This document shows positions 53,245 through 62,803 of a stretch of DNA of 64,000 nt, in pieces. Position 1 is the first letter of the stretch. The number at the start of each line of letters is the position of its first letter. The translations under genes were made by a program, and so were the position numbers. Below the pieces are notes generated by a model that was given only the letters and a program-made list of their open reading frames with translations, was not told the DNA's origin and made no database searches. Origin of the DNA: JANMZO01 sp963763135 (lineage in GTDB: Bacteria > Actinomycetota > Acidimicrobiia > Acidimicrobiales > JANYDT01); the NCBI GenBank assembly GCA_963763135.1, contig CAVXNJ010000011.1, positions 124,001 to 188,000 of the forward strand, read 5' to 3'.

Positions 53245-53757
53245 GACGTTGCTCCTAGCAGTTGGTGGGATCACCGTAGCTTCGGCAACGCTGGACCGGC
53301 GTCCGCTGTTGGCAGGCGGACAGTCATTTTGTGCGGGTGCACCTGGTGGCAGCCAGGTCAGCTGGACTGCACGTTTCGAAAGGCTCGGGGAATGATTCCC
53401 CCGACCCTGCCCGCGCGTTTGCTCTCGGTTGAGTTCGCGGGGAAGAATTGGGTGGAAGAGCAACATGACGGCTACGGACGCTCGTTGGTCGACGGAACAG
53501 GTTGCCAAGTTTCACCGGTGACCGCGATGGGTACCAGGACCTCGGAACGAACTCATGGAGACGCATGGCTTGGACCGCTCAAGCCAATGAGGCCGCTCAG
53601 AAAGCTCTCGCACCGCTCGCGTTACTCGAGAGTGTCTGGCCCGGGGACAGAATCGTCCCGTACGGGCCCATCGAACACGAACCAAGGCCGCGTGGAGGGG
53701 TCGATGGCTGCTGCTCAAAGGACCGACCGACGCAGGCTCACGATTAGGAATTCTCAG
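53245..53757. other. Region with a possible gene relic
   Basis: No intact gene. From about 53466, ATARWST-like and EQVAKFHR residues end at a stop, and a second frame (KALAPLALLESVWPGDRIVPYG, 53502-53747) follows. It could be a degraded gene, but I recognise no family. Confidence 0.3.
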
Positions 53758-54456
53758 ATGACCGACAACACTCTCGTCGCTGCCTCCGAACTGGCAGCGA
53801 AGAACCCGACGACCTTTCCGAATGAGAGCACCGCGTATCGCAGGGCACGCAATGCTCTACTGGCTGAAGAGATCGAGCTTCGCCGTCACCTGTGGCGCGT
53901 CGCCGAGCAACGACGTGATCTGCCACCGGGCGGGCAGATCGCTCAGGACTATTCGTTCGAGGGCAAGAACGGAGCCGTGACGCTGTCCGAACTCTTTGGT
54001 GATCACGACACACTCATCGTCTACTCGATGATGTATGGCCCTGAGCGCGACGAGGGGTGTCCAATGTGTTCATCGATGCTCGACGCCTGGGATGGGGAAG
54101 CCCGACACATCCAAAAACGCGGAGCGCTGGCTGTGGTGGCCCGCTCACCGATCGGACGGATCGTCGACTACGCCGCCAAACGAGACTGGACCGGCTTGTC
54201 GTTCTACTCGGATCCAAGCGGCGACTATACGAACGACTACGTCGGCGAACGCGATGCAGACTCACCCGCCTACACGGTGTTCCAGAAGGACCCCGACGGC
54301 ACCGTCCGTCACTTCTACAGCGGCGAAGGCACTTCCGAGATGGCCGATCCCGGTCAGGACCCGCATTCAGCACCGGACATGAACCCGCTTTGGGTACTCC
54401 TCGACACCACCCCCAAAGGGCGCGGCACCGATTGGTATCCGGCACTCGACGATTGA
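53758..54456 (+). CDS. DUF899 thioredoxin-like protein
   Basis: A 232-residue DUF899 protein. EELRRHLWRVAEQRRDLP-type N-terminal helix, then DYSFEGKNGAVTLSELFGDHDTL. MYGPERDEGCPMCSSMLDAW (CPMC) is the characteristic site, and DWTGLSFYSDPSGDYTNDYVG and YTVFQKDPDGTVRHFYSG follow. DUF899 has a thioredoxin-like fold. ATG 53758 chosen; the longer frame upstream lacks coding character. Function unknown. Confidence 0.85.
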   Translation: MTDNTLVAASELAAKNPTTFPNESTAYRRARNALLAEEIELRRHLWRVAEQRRDLPPGGQIAQDYSFEGKNGAVTLSELFGDHDTLIVYSMMYGPERDEGCPMCSSMLDAWDGEARHIQKRGALAVVARSPIGRIVDYAAKRDWTGLSFYSDPSGDYTNDYVGERDADSPAYTVFQKDPDGTVRHFYSGEGTSEMADPGQDPHSAPDMNPLWVLLDTTPKGRGTDWYPALDD

Positions 54457-54606
54457 GGTTCCCTGAGTCGCAAGGAGCACAAGCGGAGGGGACTTCAAAA
54501 ACCGCGACGTGGTTGCCGTCGGGCTACGTGGTGATCCCAGTCGAGCCCTCGCCGCACAGGGGGAGCGTCGTCTCGATGTGTGGGGTCTAGGTGCTAGTTG
54601 GCCGGG

Positions 54607-55281
54607 TCAGCGCCCAAACGGTGTGCAGATGCAGCTGCGGTTGCCATCGGCGTCCTCAACGACCCAGTACGCCGGCGCGCCAGCGTCACCGATTAGCCGT
54701 CCTCCGGCGTCAAGCACGGCCTGGAGTCGACGCTCAGCCTCGTCATGTGGCACCCACACATCGAAGTGCCACCGCTGCTCGAATTGCTGCTCAGGAAGCG
54801 CCAACGTCTCGTCGATTTCCGTCGGGTTCTGCCACCAAACCGTCGGCACCTGCCCGCTAGCGTCAACCGGTTCACCACGGACAATCTCTACTCCGAAGAG
54901 GGCTGCGTAGAACGGGGCGAGACGGTCGCTGGCCGTCGTGTTGAGTCCAAGCTCTATTTGTGTCAGGCGCGCAACGTCCGCCCTGATACCGAGTTCCGCT
55001 GCGTAGCGACTGATTTGGTGTGCCAAGTCGACGTCGCGTTTGGTTATGCCGCGCACCTCATCGCTCGACAGGGTCACGATCACGTCGGTATTGGTGAGCG
55101 TGACATGGGGATGGTGTGCGGCTGCCTCGGCGGCCTCACCGATCTTGTTCACCAACGCCAAGCCGTTGGCAAAGTCACTCACGCGGAATCGGGCTTTGAT
55201 CCGGCCGAGGATCTGGCGCCAGTCCTCAATGCCCGCATCTTGAACTTGGACTGCGGTCAATTTCTGTAGTGGATCAGTCAA
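54607..55281 (-). CDS. Pterin-4a-carbinolamine dehydratase fused to a VOC (glyoxalase-like) domain
   Basis: A 224-residue fusion. Residues 1-105 are a PCD domain: ARFRVSDFANGLALVNKIGE, then AAAHHPHVTLTNTDVIVTL (the HHP catalytic histidines), and HQISRYAAEL. Residues 110-224 form one VOC half-barrel (LAPFYAALFGVEIVRG, VWWQNPTEI, WHFDVWVPHDEAERRL, WVVEDADGNRSCICTP), probably metal-binding. PCD recycles tetrahydropterin cofactor of aromatic hydroxylases. The fusion's purpose is not known. ATG 55281. Confidence 0.83.
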   Translation of the reverse strand: MTDPLQKLTAVQVQDAGIEDWRQILGRIKARFRVSDFANGLALVNKIGEAAEAAAHHPHVTLTNTDVIVTLSSDEVRGITKRDVDLAHQISRYAAELGIRADVARLTQIELGLNTTASDRLAPFYAALFGVEIVRGEPVDASGQVPTVWWQNPTEIDETLALPEQQFEQRWHFDVWVPHDEAERRLQAVLDAGGRLIGDAGAPAYWVVEDADGNRSCICTPFGR

Positions 55282-55468
55282 GGAACTACCTCCATGCGGT
55301 TAGCGGCAGAAAGCTCAACCACCGTAGAACCACGTCAGCGTTAGAGCGCAGCGCAGCGCTGCGGTCGCCCGAGCACGAAACCTCCGCGCTATGCCGTGCA
55401 GACAGTGCCCCACCCGCGTAGCGCAGCCGCATTGCGTTCCGACCGCGCTCTGCTGGCAGACTTGGCCC

Positions 55469-56347
55469 ATGACGAAGCGACTCACTGGCACTGGAATCTG
55501 GAGCCCGCATCTGCGGTTCGGCGATGTGACCCAGGCGGCAGCATTCGCCGCCGAGCTCGAGCAGCTGGGCTACTCCGCATTGTGGATCCCGGACGTGGGT
55601 GGCGACCTCTTCACGCCGCTGGCCAACCTCCTCGGAGCCACCACCACGGTCACCATCGCCACCGGCATCCTGAACGTATGGATGCATACGGCCGAGGAGG
55701 CTGCCGCGGAGCACGCCCGTCTGGTGGCGGAGCACGGCCCGCGGTTCCTGTGCGGCCTGGGGATCGGCCACCGCCCGTTCATCGATCACGTCATGGAGCC
55801 CGGCACCTACACCAGGCCCGTGGAGACCATGGCGACCTACCTCGACGGCCTTGATGCGGCACCCACGCCCCTGCGCGTCGAGGACCGCGTGATCGCGGCG
55901 CTCGGCCCCAAGATGCTGGAACTGGCCCGCACCCGCACGTCGGGCACCCACCCGTACCTGGTGACCCCCGAGTTGACCCACGCCGCTCGCACCGGCATCG
56001 GCCCCGACCACCTGGTGGCCAGCGAACAGGGCGTGGTGCTGGAGACCGATCCGGCGAAGGCCAGGGCCATCGCCCGCCAGCACCTGAAGACGTATCTCGG
56101 ACTGCCCAACTACTCCAACAACTGGAAGCGCCAGGGTTTCACCGACGACGACATCGCCGACGGCGGCAGCGACCGCCTGGTCGACGCGCTGGTGGTGTGG
56201 GGCGACGAGGCTGCCATCGCGGCCCGAGTTCAAGAGCAGCGTGACGCAGGGGCGGACCACGTATGTGTCCAGGTACTTACCCAGGATCCCACCGTGTTCC
56301 CCGCCGCCGAGTGGCGCATCCTCGCCCCGGTACTGCTCGGCACCTGA
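55469..56347 (+). CDS. F420-dependent LLM class oxidoreductase (TIGR03620-like)
   Basis: A 292-residue luciferase-like TIM barrel. GIWSPHLRFGDVTQAAAFAA, then ELEQLGYSALWIPDVGGDLF, VTIATGILNVWMHTAEEAAA and ERFLCGLGIGHRP-like text place it in the F420-dependent LLM group typical of actinobacteria. ATG 55469 chosen over the longer 26-residue extension. Single gene, convergent with the DUF6458 group. Substrate unknown. Confidence 0.85.
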   Translation: MTKRLTGTGIWSPHLRFGDVTQAAAFAAELEQLGYSALWIPDVGGDLFTPLANLLGATTTVTIATGILNVWMHTAEEAAAEHARLVAEHGPRFLCGLGIGHRPFIDHVMEPGTYTRPVETMATYLDGLDAAPTPLRVEDRVIAALGPKMLELARTRTSGTHPYLVTPELTHAARTGIGPDHLVASEQGVVLETDPAKARAIARQHLKTYLGLPNYSNNWKRQGFTDDDIADGGSDRLVDALVVWGDEAAIAARVQEQRDAGADHVCVQVLTQDPTVFPAAEWRILAPVLLGT

Positions 56348-56540
56348 CCCGCCAGGGTCACAGCTCGCCCCTGTTGCGGACATTGCTCGGAGATTGAGAA
56401 GGCGCGCCGCGGAAAGGATGGCTACGGCGTTGGTGGTCGCGGAGCGTCTGGGACACCGACGTGGAGTGTTGCCTGACCGCTCGAGCGGCGGAATCGTCGG
56501 TAGCTCACCTGCGATTCATCTGCCGACGCTGAAGGCCCAT

Positions 56541-56612
56541 CTACGCCCTGCGGGCGAAGTAGATGATGAGCAGAATGATTAGAATTAGGCCCAAGCCTCC
56601 ACCGATATACAT
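56541..56612 (-). CDS. Small hydrophobic peptide
   Basis: A 23-residue ORF starting MYIGGGLG and ending in FARRA, with a single membrane helix (GLILIILLIIYF). It starts 8 nt after the DUF6458 stop on the same strand, and short MYIG-type hydrophobic ORFs of this sort are often seen in actinobacteria. Below usual ORF-length cut-offs. Confidence 0.5.
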   Translation of the reverse strand: MYIGGGLGLILIILLIIYFARRA

Positions 56613-56620
56613 CGGGGGCC

Positions 56621-56857
56621 TTACCGAACGATCCGACGGTCATCGACAACTGTGGTGGAGTCACCGACAACCTTTGTAGTGCGGCGAAATCCACCCCAAC
56701 TCGACCAGAAGGCAACGCTGAGCACAGCGCCGACAATGCCGATGATGAACAAGATCATGCCGATGGTCTGGATGTTGAAGCCGTCCGCCGTAGCGCTGAC
56801 TGCCCAGCGGAGGATCGCTCCCGCAGCGATCATGAGAATACTCACTGTGATGCCCAT
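56621..56857 (-). CDS. DUF6458 family membrane protein
   Basis: A 78-residue protein with two helices: GITVSILMIAAGAILRWAVS, then NIQTIGMILFIIGIVGAVLS, and the polar tail RRTTKVVGDSTTVVDD. This is the DUF6458 pattern. AAGGAG lies 9 nt before ATG 56857. Probably co-transcribed with the small peptide downstream. Confidence 0.82.
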   Translation of the reverse strand: MGITVSILMIAAGAILRWAVSATADGFNIQTIGMILFIIGIVGAVLSVAFWSSWGGFRRTTKVVGDSTTVVDDRRIVR

Positions 56858-57395
56858 TGCTTGTCTCCTTCGGTTGTTGATTGCCCATTTGGGCTACCAG
56901 ATCGATACCCCCGGTCAGCGCCGCTCCAAACGCGAGGCTTCGATGAACATTGTTCACGACGCAAAGAACCTGCATTATTCACGCGATGGATGGGCCGATC
57001 GGATGTTCCCAAGAGCTGATAGATGATGAATCGGGCAAGCGTGAGGTCGGCCTGGACCGGTCAGACCATGCGGGGGAGCACCGTGCCGTCACGGAGCCTG
57101 ACGATCTGTGGGGTTACGTTCGTGATGAGGGCCGAGCCGGCCAGCACCGCTGCGACGGGACCCGCAGTGCGGGGCCAACCTTCGAAGAAAAGAGCCGGTT
57201 ATGTCTGACCGTTCAAACCAAAGGATTGGACATAAATCCTCATCTCCTGACCATCCATCATGTCGAACTACTCATCCTATAAAATGACAACGTATTACAA
57301 CCATTACACCAAAATATCCCAAGAAGAACTAACAGACTCGACGCCAATCCGGCGTGCAAGTGACGGACAAATACTGCGTTCAGGGAGAATATCTA
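56858..57395. other. Intergenic region with an AT-rich promoter segment
   Basis: No gene seen. About 57230-57330 is distinctly AT-rich and contains TATAAAAT at 57278-57285, a possible -10 element for the DUF421 gene downstream. Confidence 0.4.
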
Positions 57396-57947
57396 ATGTT
57401 GGCTGCTGCGTACCGTTTTGATCTCGAAAGGATATTCCTCGGAGATTTGCCGGCACTTTTCTATCTAGAAGTGCTCCTTCGATCTTCGTTGGTGTTTGGG
57501 TTCGCACTATGGCTGATCCGTTTCCTGGGCAAGCGAAATCTCAGCCAACTGTCTGCCTTTGACCTCGTGATCATCATCGCTCTGGGTTCGGCCGTCGGCG
57601 ACCCGATGTTCTACGACGACGTTCCGATTCTTCCCGCGTTAACAGCCGTTGCCGTGGTTGTGCTGCTGAACGTTTTCCTGGCCCGCGTGACCCGAGTGCA
57701 CCGTCGGTTTGAGTCGCTCGTCGAATCCTCACCCCGGTTGGTCGTGTCTCGCGGAGTGGTTGTTCACGACGCATTGAAGCGGGAAACAGTGAGCACAACC
57801 GAGCTGTTTGAGATGCTGCGACTTGCAGGGGTCGAGCGTTTGGCCGATGTGGAAGCTGCGGTCCTCGAACCGTCGGGTCGACTGAGCGTTTTGAAGGCAG
57901 GAACGCCCCCTTCCGCTTTATGGTTAGACGTAATGGGACGAACGTAA
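57396..57947 (+). CDS. DUF421/YetF-like membrane protein
   Basis: A 183-residue protein. Three N-terminal membrane helices (YLEVLLRSSLVFGFALWLI, LSAFDLVIIIALGSAVGDP, ILPALTAVAVVVLLNVFLAR) are followed by a small cytoplasmic DUF421 domain (FESLVESSPRLVVSRG, TTELFEMLRLAGV, VEAAVLEPSGRLSVLK). GKRNLSQLSAFDLV is the family signature. ATG 57396 chosen. Function unknown. Confidence 0.88.
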   Translation: MLAAAYRFDLERIFLGDLPALFYLEVLLRSSLVFGFALWLIRFLGKRNLSQLSAFDLVIIIALGSAVGDPMFYDDVPILPALTAVAVVVLLNVFLARVTRVHRRFESLVESSPRLVVSRGVVVHDALKRETVSTTELFEMLRLAGVERLADVEAAVLEPSGRLSVLKAGTPPSALWLDVMGRT

Positions 57948-58322
57948 CGGTTCCGCTCGCCCCGAGTTGTCCGCTGGCTTTCGCGACTTTGGCGTTCCGC
58001 GCCGGCGGCGGCGAGCGGTGTTGCGATCGGGGAATTTCGCCGCCCAGTTCGCGTTAACCCGTCCCAACGGTGGTGTGGTGGCGCAGCGCAATCAACTGCT
58101 GTTTGCCACAGTTTCCCGACATCGTGGTTGGTCTCGGAGTCCATTCGCCCAAAGGGCAGATCCATCGAGCGCTTTTGGATTGTCACGAATACGTCGAGTG
58201 GGGGCGTTGCATACATGGATTTTCCCTCTTCTCACGTGAGGCGCCGGCCGGTACCCCGGCACCTGGTCGTTGAAAACGGACGTCGGCCCGGTTTGGGGAA
58301 GCCAAGTTCAGCTTCGCCCAGT
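57948..58322. other. Intergenic region, no gene seen
   Basis: Open frames here have low-complexity Arg/Pro composition and no recognised motif. Confidence 0.4.
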
Positions 58323-59071
58323 TCAGCTCGTCGACGGATGGTTCGCCGCCCGATCGGTCTCGGCGTTGGCCATTGGAAGCCCGCCGCCGAACGGGTTCTC
58401 CGGGTGTCCAACCCGCTCGGGAGTGTCGGGATTTGACCCATCGCCAGCCAGAAGAGGGCCCTCAGCTCCGAGGCCGCTCACCTCCGATGCATCCATATTG
58501 TTCTCTGCGTGAACAGGATTACCGCCGTCAACTTTCCGCTGGTCACCGCGTAGGGGATCGAACGCAGCCGCGATCGCGTCTGCGTGATAGTTGCGCAGTT
58601 CGGTGCGCTGCCGTTTCGCGCGGCCGATCAGGGCTTCGAAATCGAGCGTCGCACCAGCACCTTGACCGGCCTCGCCCCTATCGTGGGTCTGGAGCGATCG
58701 CCAGAGCGAACGCTTCATGTCAATGCCGGCGAGCAGGGTTTCCATTTCGACAACCGTGGAGAGCGGGGACGGGCGCAGAATGGAGCCGTTCAGCTTGACG
58801 CCGCGAGTCGTTCGCCGAGCGCGGCGCCGAGTTGTTTGACTGGGTTGCGTCGAATGGCGTGAGACTGCGCGTACGACTCAAGCAGCAATCGATCGGCGGC
58901 AATCTCGTCGGCCATCACTTCGAGCCGTTGTCCCATCGGAGTGTTCTCGTGACGGCGGGCGAGGCGACGACACACACCGACCCCGGCGATTGCACCGGCG
59001 CGGTGGTCGTTGATGTAGATGCGGAGCATGGTGTCGACGCTGGGTTCCTCTTCACGGATTTTCAAGCGCAT
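58323..59071 (-). pseudogene. Uncharacterised actinobacterial helical protein, frameshifted
   Basis: From ATG 59071: LRIYINDHRAGAIAGVGVCR, then RLARRHENTPMGQRLEVMAD and EIAADRLLLESYAQSHAI, ending at ERLAASS. The frame continues with VKLNGSILRPSPLSTVVEME, then SLWRSLQTHDR and FEALIGRAKRQ. One missing G near 58801 explains the break. The pattern matches a widespread hypothetical family (about 160 residues, helical, function unknown). The last about 60 residues are an additional polar tail. AAGGA precedes the ATG. Divergent from topoisomerase IB. Confidence 0.7.
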
Positions 59072-59198
59072 CGTGTCTGTCCTTCCCGGTTCAGTCCTTC
59101 GGCCACCCACTTGGTGCCCGTGCGGCACTACCCGTGCCCGACCTGGATCAAACGACGCTCGACCGGTCTGAATCGACCGGACTGAATGAAACGGCCTT

Positions 59199-59242
59199 AA
59201 ATCAAGCGGTCTGGATCGACAAATCAAGCGGTCTGGATCGAC
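59199..59242 (+). repeat. Two perfect tandem 22-bp repeats
   Basis: Two identical 22-bp units (59199-59220 and 59221-59242), with weaker related CGACCGG-containing copies just upstream, lie in the gap between two divergent genes. Could be regulatory iterons or simple duplication. Confidence 0.7.
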
Positions 59243-59358
59243 CGGGTCCGGGTAAACGGCTGGGGAAAGCGGCAAGCGGATCGGGTGCGAGAGTTCGGCA
59301 TGTATCGGCGTCCGGATCGCGGGGTAGCTCTCGGCTGTGACGGAGAGCAGGAGCTGGC

Positions 59359-60438
59359 ATGACTGAAGGGGCACCGGGTAGGAGCCATCGAGGCGATACG
59401 GAAGGCATCATCGAAGCGGAAAGTCTGGCCCCGCTCATACTGCAACACAACAGCGACAGTGATCCGGGCATACGCCGGCAGGGGACGACCCGATTCCGTT
59501 ACGTCAATGTGAACGGCAAGCCCGTGCGCGATGAAGCCACGCTCGCTCGAATCACTGCGCTTGCCATACCGCCGGCGTGGACCAACGTATGGATTTCCCC
59601 GTTGCCCAACGGCTACCTGCAGGCCACCGGCCGCGATGCCAAAGGGCGCAAGCAATCGCGGTACCACGCAAGTTACCGGGCTGAGCGGGACGAGGAGAAG
59701 TTCTCGTTGCTTGTCCCGTTCGGTGACTCGCTCAGCCGTCTCCGGTCACAGGTCGCCCGCGACATGGCCGAGAGGGTGCCTTCGTTGAACCGGCAGACGG
59801 CACTGGTGGTCCACCTGCTCGACGTCACCGCCATACGTGTGGGAAACGAGGCGTACGTTCGCCGGAACAACACCTACGGGCTGTCCACCCTGCGCACTCG
59901 CCAGGCACAGGTTCACGGCGCCGAGATCACGTTTTCGTTCGTCGGTAAAAGCGGCAAGGCGCACCGGGTGACCACCTACGACCGGCGGGTCGCCCGGCTG
60001 GTGCGGCAATGTCACGAACTGCCCGGTCAAAGGCTGTTCACCTACATAGACGATGACGGTCGCCCGAAGAATGTGGAGTCGACGGATGTGAATGCGTATC
60101 TGCGCCGATGGACAGGAGGCGATTTCACGGCGAAGACGTTTCGAACCTGGACAGCCACAACCCAGGTAGCCGCGGAGCTCGGCCCGTTGCCCGGAGCGCC
60201 GACGAAATCCGCGTTCTTGTCGGCTGTCGATCGCGCCGCACAACTGCTGGGAAACACCCGCACGGTGTGTCGAACCAGTTACATTCATCCGCTCGTCGAG
60301 TCATCGTTTTACGAAGGCTCCCTGCGCGTTGCGTGGTCCACCGGCCCGCGCCGCCCGACCGCCGGGTTGACCGTCGACGAGCGTCGCACCTTGCATCTGC
60401 TCCGGACCGTGGGCCCCGGGGACAACCCACTGGCCTAG
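59359..60438 (+). CDS. DNA topoisomerase IB (poxvirus-like)
   Basis: A 359-residue enzyme. The N-terminal domain has TRFRYVNVNGKPVRDEATLA, then IPPAWTNVWISPLPNGYLQA. The catalytic domain has VTAIRVGNEAYVRRNNTYGL (first Arg), GDFTAKTFRTWTATTQVA (KxFRTW with the second Arg), and CRTSYIHPLV with the nucleophile Tyr. AGGAG 6 nt before ATG 59359. It relaxes supercoils; bacterial members are common in actinobacteria and Proteobacteria. Divergent to a helical protein gene. Confidence 0.9.
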   Translation: MTEGAPGRSHRGDTEGIIEAESLAPLILQHNSDSDPGIRRQGTTRFRYVNVNGKPVRDEATLARITALAIPPAWTNVWISPLPNGYLQATGRDAKGRKQSRYHASYRAERDEEKFSLLVPFGDSLSRLRSQVARDMAERVPSLNRQTALVVHLLDVTAIRVGNEAYVRRNNTYGLSTLRTRQAQVHGAEITFSFVGKSGKAHRVTTYDRRVARLVRQCHELPGQRLFTYIDDDGRPKNVESTDVNAYLRRWTGGDFTAKTFRTWTATTQVAAELGPLPGAPTKSAFLSAVDRAAQLLGNTRTVCRTSYIHPLVESSFYEGSLRVAWSTGPRRPTAGLTVDERRTLHLLRTVGPGDNPLA

Positions 60439-60536
60439 TCGCGGCGAGCGCGGTCGCGGCTGGCTTGGTCGCGGCGAGCGCTCGGGTTTCCGAGGGGTCG
60501 GGCGCCGTGTACAGGGGCCCGACCGCGATGGGCACG

Positions 60537-60640
60537 CTACGGTTGGAAGACCACCTTGATGGCGCCGTCCGCCCGGTTCGGGAACATGTCGTCTGCGGCG
60601 GATGCGTCGCTCAACGGGAAGGTGATGCGTGGCGAACGCC
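60537..60640 (-). pseudogene. C-terminal fragment of a zinc-type alcohol dehydrogenase/quinone oxidoreductase
   Basis: The last about 30 residues (RITFPLSDASAADDMFPN, then ADGAIKVVFQP) match the end of MDR-superfamily enzymes (FPLxxAxxAHRxM..GKIVL). Upstream sequence is degraded, and no Rossmann motif remains. A relic. Confidence 0.4.
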
Positions 60641-60878
60641 TCGACCCCCAGCACGTCTTCGTCCTTGTCGAAGGAGCGTGAGGATGTCGTCGCTCCAACG
60701 GCGGCTGGGCCCTCGGCGGAACGTCGGCAGCGAAGGGTCGATGACCGCATGTTTGACGTCTCGATGCCCACGGGTTTGACGCGCAAGTACCGGGGTAGCT
60801 GCACATCAGTTCGGGAAGCTGACATGAGTTCGGGAACCCGCCGGGACGCCGGGCAACTCGCAACCCTGGAGATCATTC

Positions 60879-61064
60879 GTGGCCAACCAAACAACGACAT
60901 CTGACGCCAATGGCAAAAGTGGCATTCCGGGATTTGTATACGGAATCCTGATATCGCCGGTCGTATTCTTTACTTGCTTTGCCGTGACACAACTTTTCCA
61001 ATACGGCGCCAAAAGTAAATGGTCAGACTATCTGCCGGTGTCTTGTACCCAGCAGCCTGCCTAG
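60879..61064 (+). CDS. Possible small membrane protein
   Basis: A 61-residue ORF with GTG start, a helix FVYGILISPVVFFTCFAVTQ and a tail SWTQQP-like (LPVSCTQQPA). Plausible but unsupported by a family. Confidence 0.4.
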   Translation: MANQTTTSDANGKSGIPGFVYGILISPVVFFTCFAVTQLFQYGAKSKWSDYLPVSCTQQPA

Positions 61065-61361
61065 CACGGTAGTGCTCATGCCCTCCGGGTACCGGACAAT
61101 CTTTGCCTGATACGCCTCCGTTCAAGATGCTCGCGCACACGCACGGCGACTTCCATTGGACGGATGGGTATGACCGTCTGAGTGGACGTGGGAGTGCACA
61201 AGTGGCCGAGTCGGAAGGGTGGACGTATTGATTCAACCAAACCCGGGTAACAGCGTAAAGTTGCTGCCGCATTCCGGCCAATAGCTACATCCTTCAAGGC
61301 CGAATTGTGGGGGTGACTTCCTGGCGATCAACCCATGATCATGATAATAGGAGAACCCACA

Positions 61362-61859
61362 ATGCTCCATCAAAACATTCACACCCCTACGCTCAAGTCC
61401 GACGGTGAGGCCTCGACGAGGGCGATCAGACGCATTCGTCGTGCGGGCCTGGTGTCCGCTCTGTGTCTCGGTTCGCTGCTGGTGGCCGGATGCTCTTCAG
61501 ACGACGACACGAGTGGCTCCGATGTAGGTGCGGCAGTATCCGATGCCGTCAGTGACGTCAGTGGGGCGGTCGACTCCGTCACCGACGGAACGAACGACGA
61601 AGGCGTGGCCAAGGACCTGGGGGAGCAGGTGGCCGAGCGGTTGCGGACATCGCCCACCGCCGGCGAACCTGAGATGACCTCCATCAACGACGCCATCACC
61701 GTTGTTGTAGCGCCGAACAAAGTCACGGGCCTTGAGGATACCGACAGCGACGGCAAGGACGATGACGCGAAATTCACCATCGAATCGGAGTCAGGTGACG
61801 ACAAGGCTTGCGTGCAGAGCCAGGACGGCGCCTGGGAAGTAACCGACGACGAGTGCTGA
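61362..61859 (+). CDS. Lipoprotein of unknown function
   Basis: A 165-residue lipoprotein. LCLGSLLVAGCSSDDD carries the lipobox LVAGC (about residue 45). The mature part is acidic and repetitive (SDAVSDVSGAVDSVTDGTND) with a short conserved-looking domain (MTSINDAITVVVAPNKVTG, FTIESESGDDKACVQSQDG). A disulfide between the last two Cys is likely. AGGAG precedes ATG 61362. No family recognised. Confidence 0.72.
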   Translation: MLHQNIHTPTLKSDGEASTRAIRRIRRAGLVSALCLGSLLVAGCSSDDDTSGSDVGAAVSDAVSDVSGAVDSVTDGTNDEGVAKDLGEQVAERLRTSPTAGEPEMTSINDAITVVVAPNKVTGLEDTDSDGKDDDAKFTIESESGDDKACVQSQDGAWEVTDDEC

Positions 61860-61929
61860 TGCACTGACCAACAGCTTCACCACATAAGAGTCGAAGCTCA
61901 ATTCATCGACGACGACGAGGAGAAATGCC

Positions 61930-62344
61930 GTGCTCGAAATTGGTTACACGCTGTCGAGCGAAGAATTCGGTCAGCGAGAATTGCCCGATTTGGCTGAGCA
62001 GGCCGAAGCCACCGGGTTCAGTTTCTGACCGTATCGGATCGTTACCATCCGTGGACCGAGACCTAGGGTCAAAGTCCGTTCGTGTGGTCGACGATCGGAG
62101 CGGTGGCGAGCGTAGGAACCGGTGTCGCAGCGTAGGAACCGGTGTCGATCGGAACCGGAGTCACGTGTCCGATTCTGCGTATTCATCCGCTATCGTCGCC
62201 CAAGCGGCGGCGACCTCGTCGTTGTTGATGAATGGTCGGTTCTTCCTGGGACTGGGGACCGGCGAAGCATTGAACGAACACATTCTGGGCTCACTCTGGC
62301 CGAGGATCGAGCAGCGATGGGCCATGCTGGGTGAGGCCATGTGA
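61930..62344 (+). pseudogene. F420-dependent LLM class oxidoreductase (TIGR03557-like), degraded
   Basis: LEIGYTLSSEEFGQRELPDL (TIGR03557 start) breaks at the TTT run 62022-62024, then FLTVSDRYHPWTET, QSPFVWSTIGAVAS, TCPILRIHP and LLMNGRFFLGLGTGEALNEH appear in successive frames. At least three to four one-base indels, mostly in short homopolymers, and a duplicated GTAGGAACCGGTGTCG segment are present. GGAG precedes GTG 61930. Either decaying or badly sequenced. Confidence 0.75.
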
Positions 62345-62803
62345 GAACCCGCCTGCGTTGGTCCTCACACTATGCCCTTCATCGGATGAAGGACCGGGTG
62401 AACGCGAAGCCGGCCAGGAAGAGTCGGCTGAGTCCCGCGCCGAGCGGAGTCGGTCACGGAATCAGTCGCAGAGCCGCAACGCTCCACAGTGGGGAGACAG
62501 CGACTGAACGTCAGGCTGAGATGGCCACCGAAACAGCCTCAGAGTCCGGATCGGAAGCACGGCCCAGCTAACGGCAGGTTTTCGATCTACTGCCCGCTGC
62601 CGCTCGGCCCTGCCGATTACCGGAGAACGACGCCCCACCGGCGCTCTGACGCCCTTGTGACGCACCGTTTGATCGGTCTCGGACGTTCCTTTCTGGAGTC
62701 GTCGGAAGAGGAACCGTTTGCTGGCGGGATGTGAAGCGGTTTCCGCATGCCGTTTCAGCGTTTTACGCATGCTGGTTCAGCGTTTTCCGCTAGCAGTGAC
62801 TTC
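62345..62803. other. Intergenic region, no gene seen
   Basis: No intact gene. Near 62740-62795, CGCATGC..TTCAGCGTTTT repeats twice, which may be part of the promoter region of the next gene. Confidence 0.4.

Noticed and set aside
55286..56383. 365-codon minus-strand ORF over the LLM gene
   Set aside because: The plus-strand LLM frame has clear motifs; the minus one has none.
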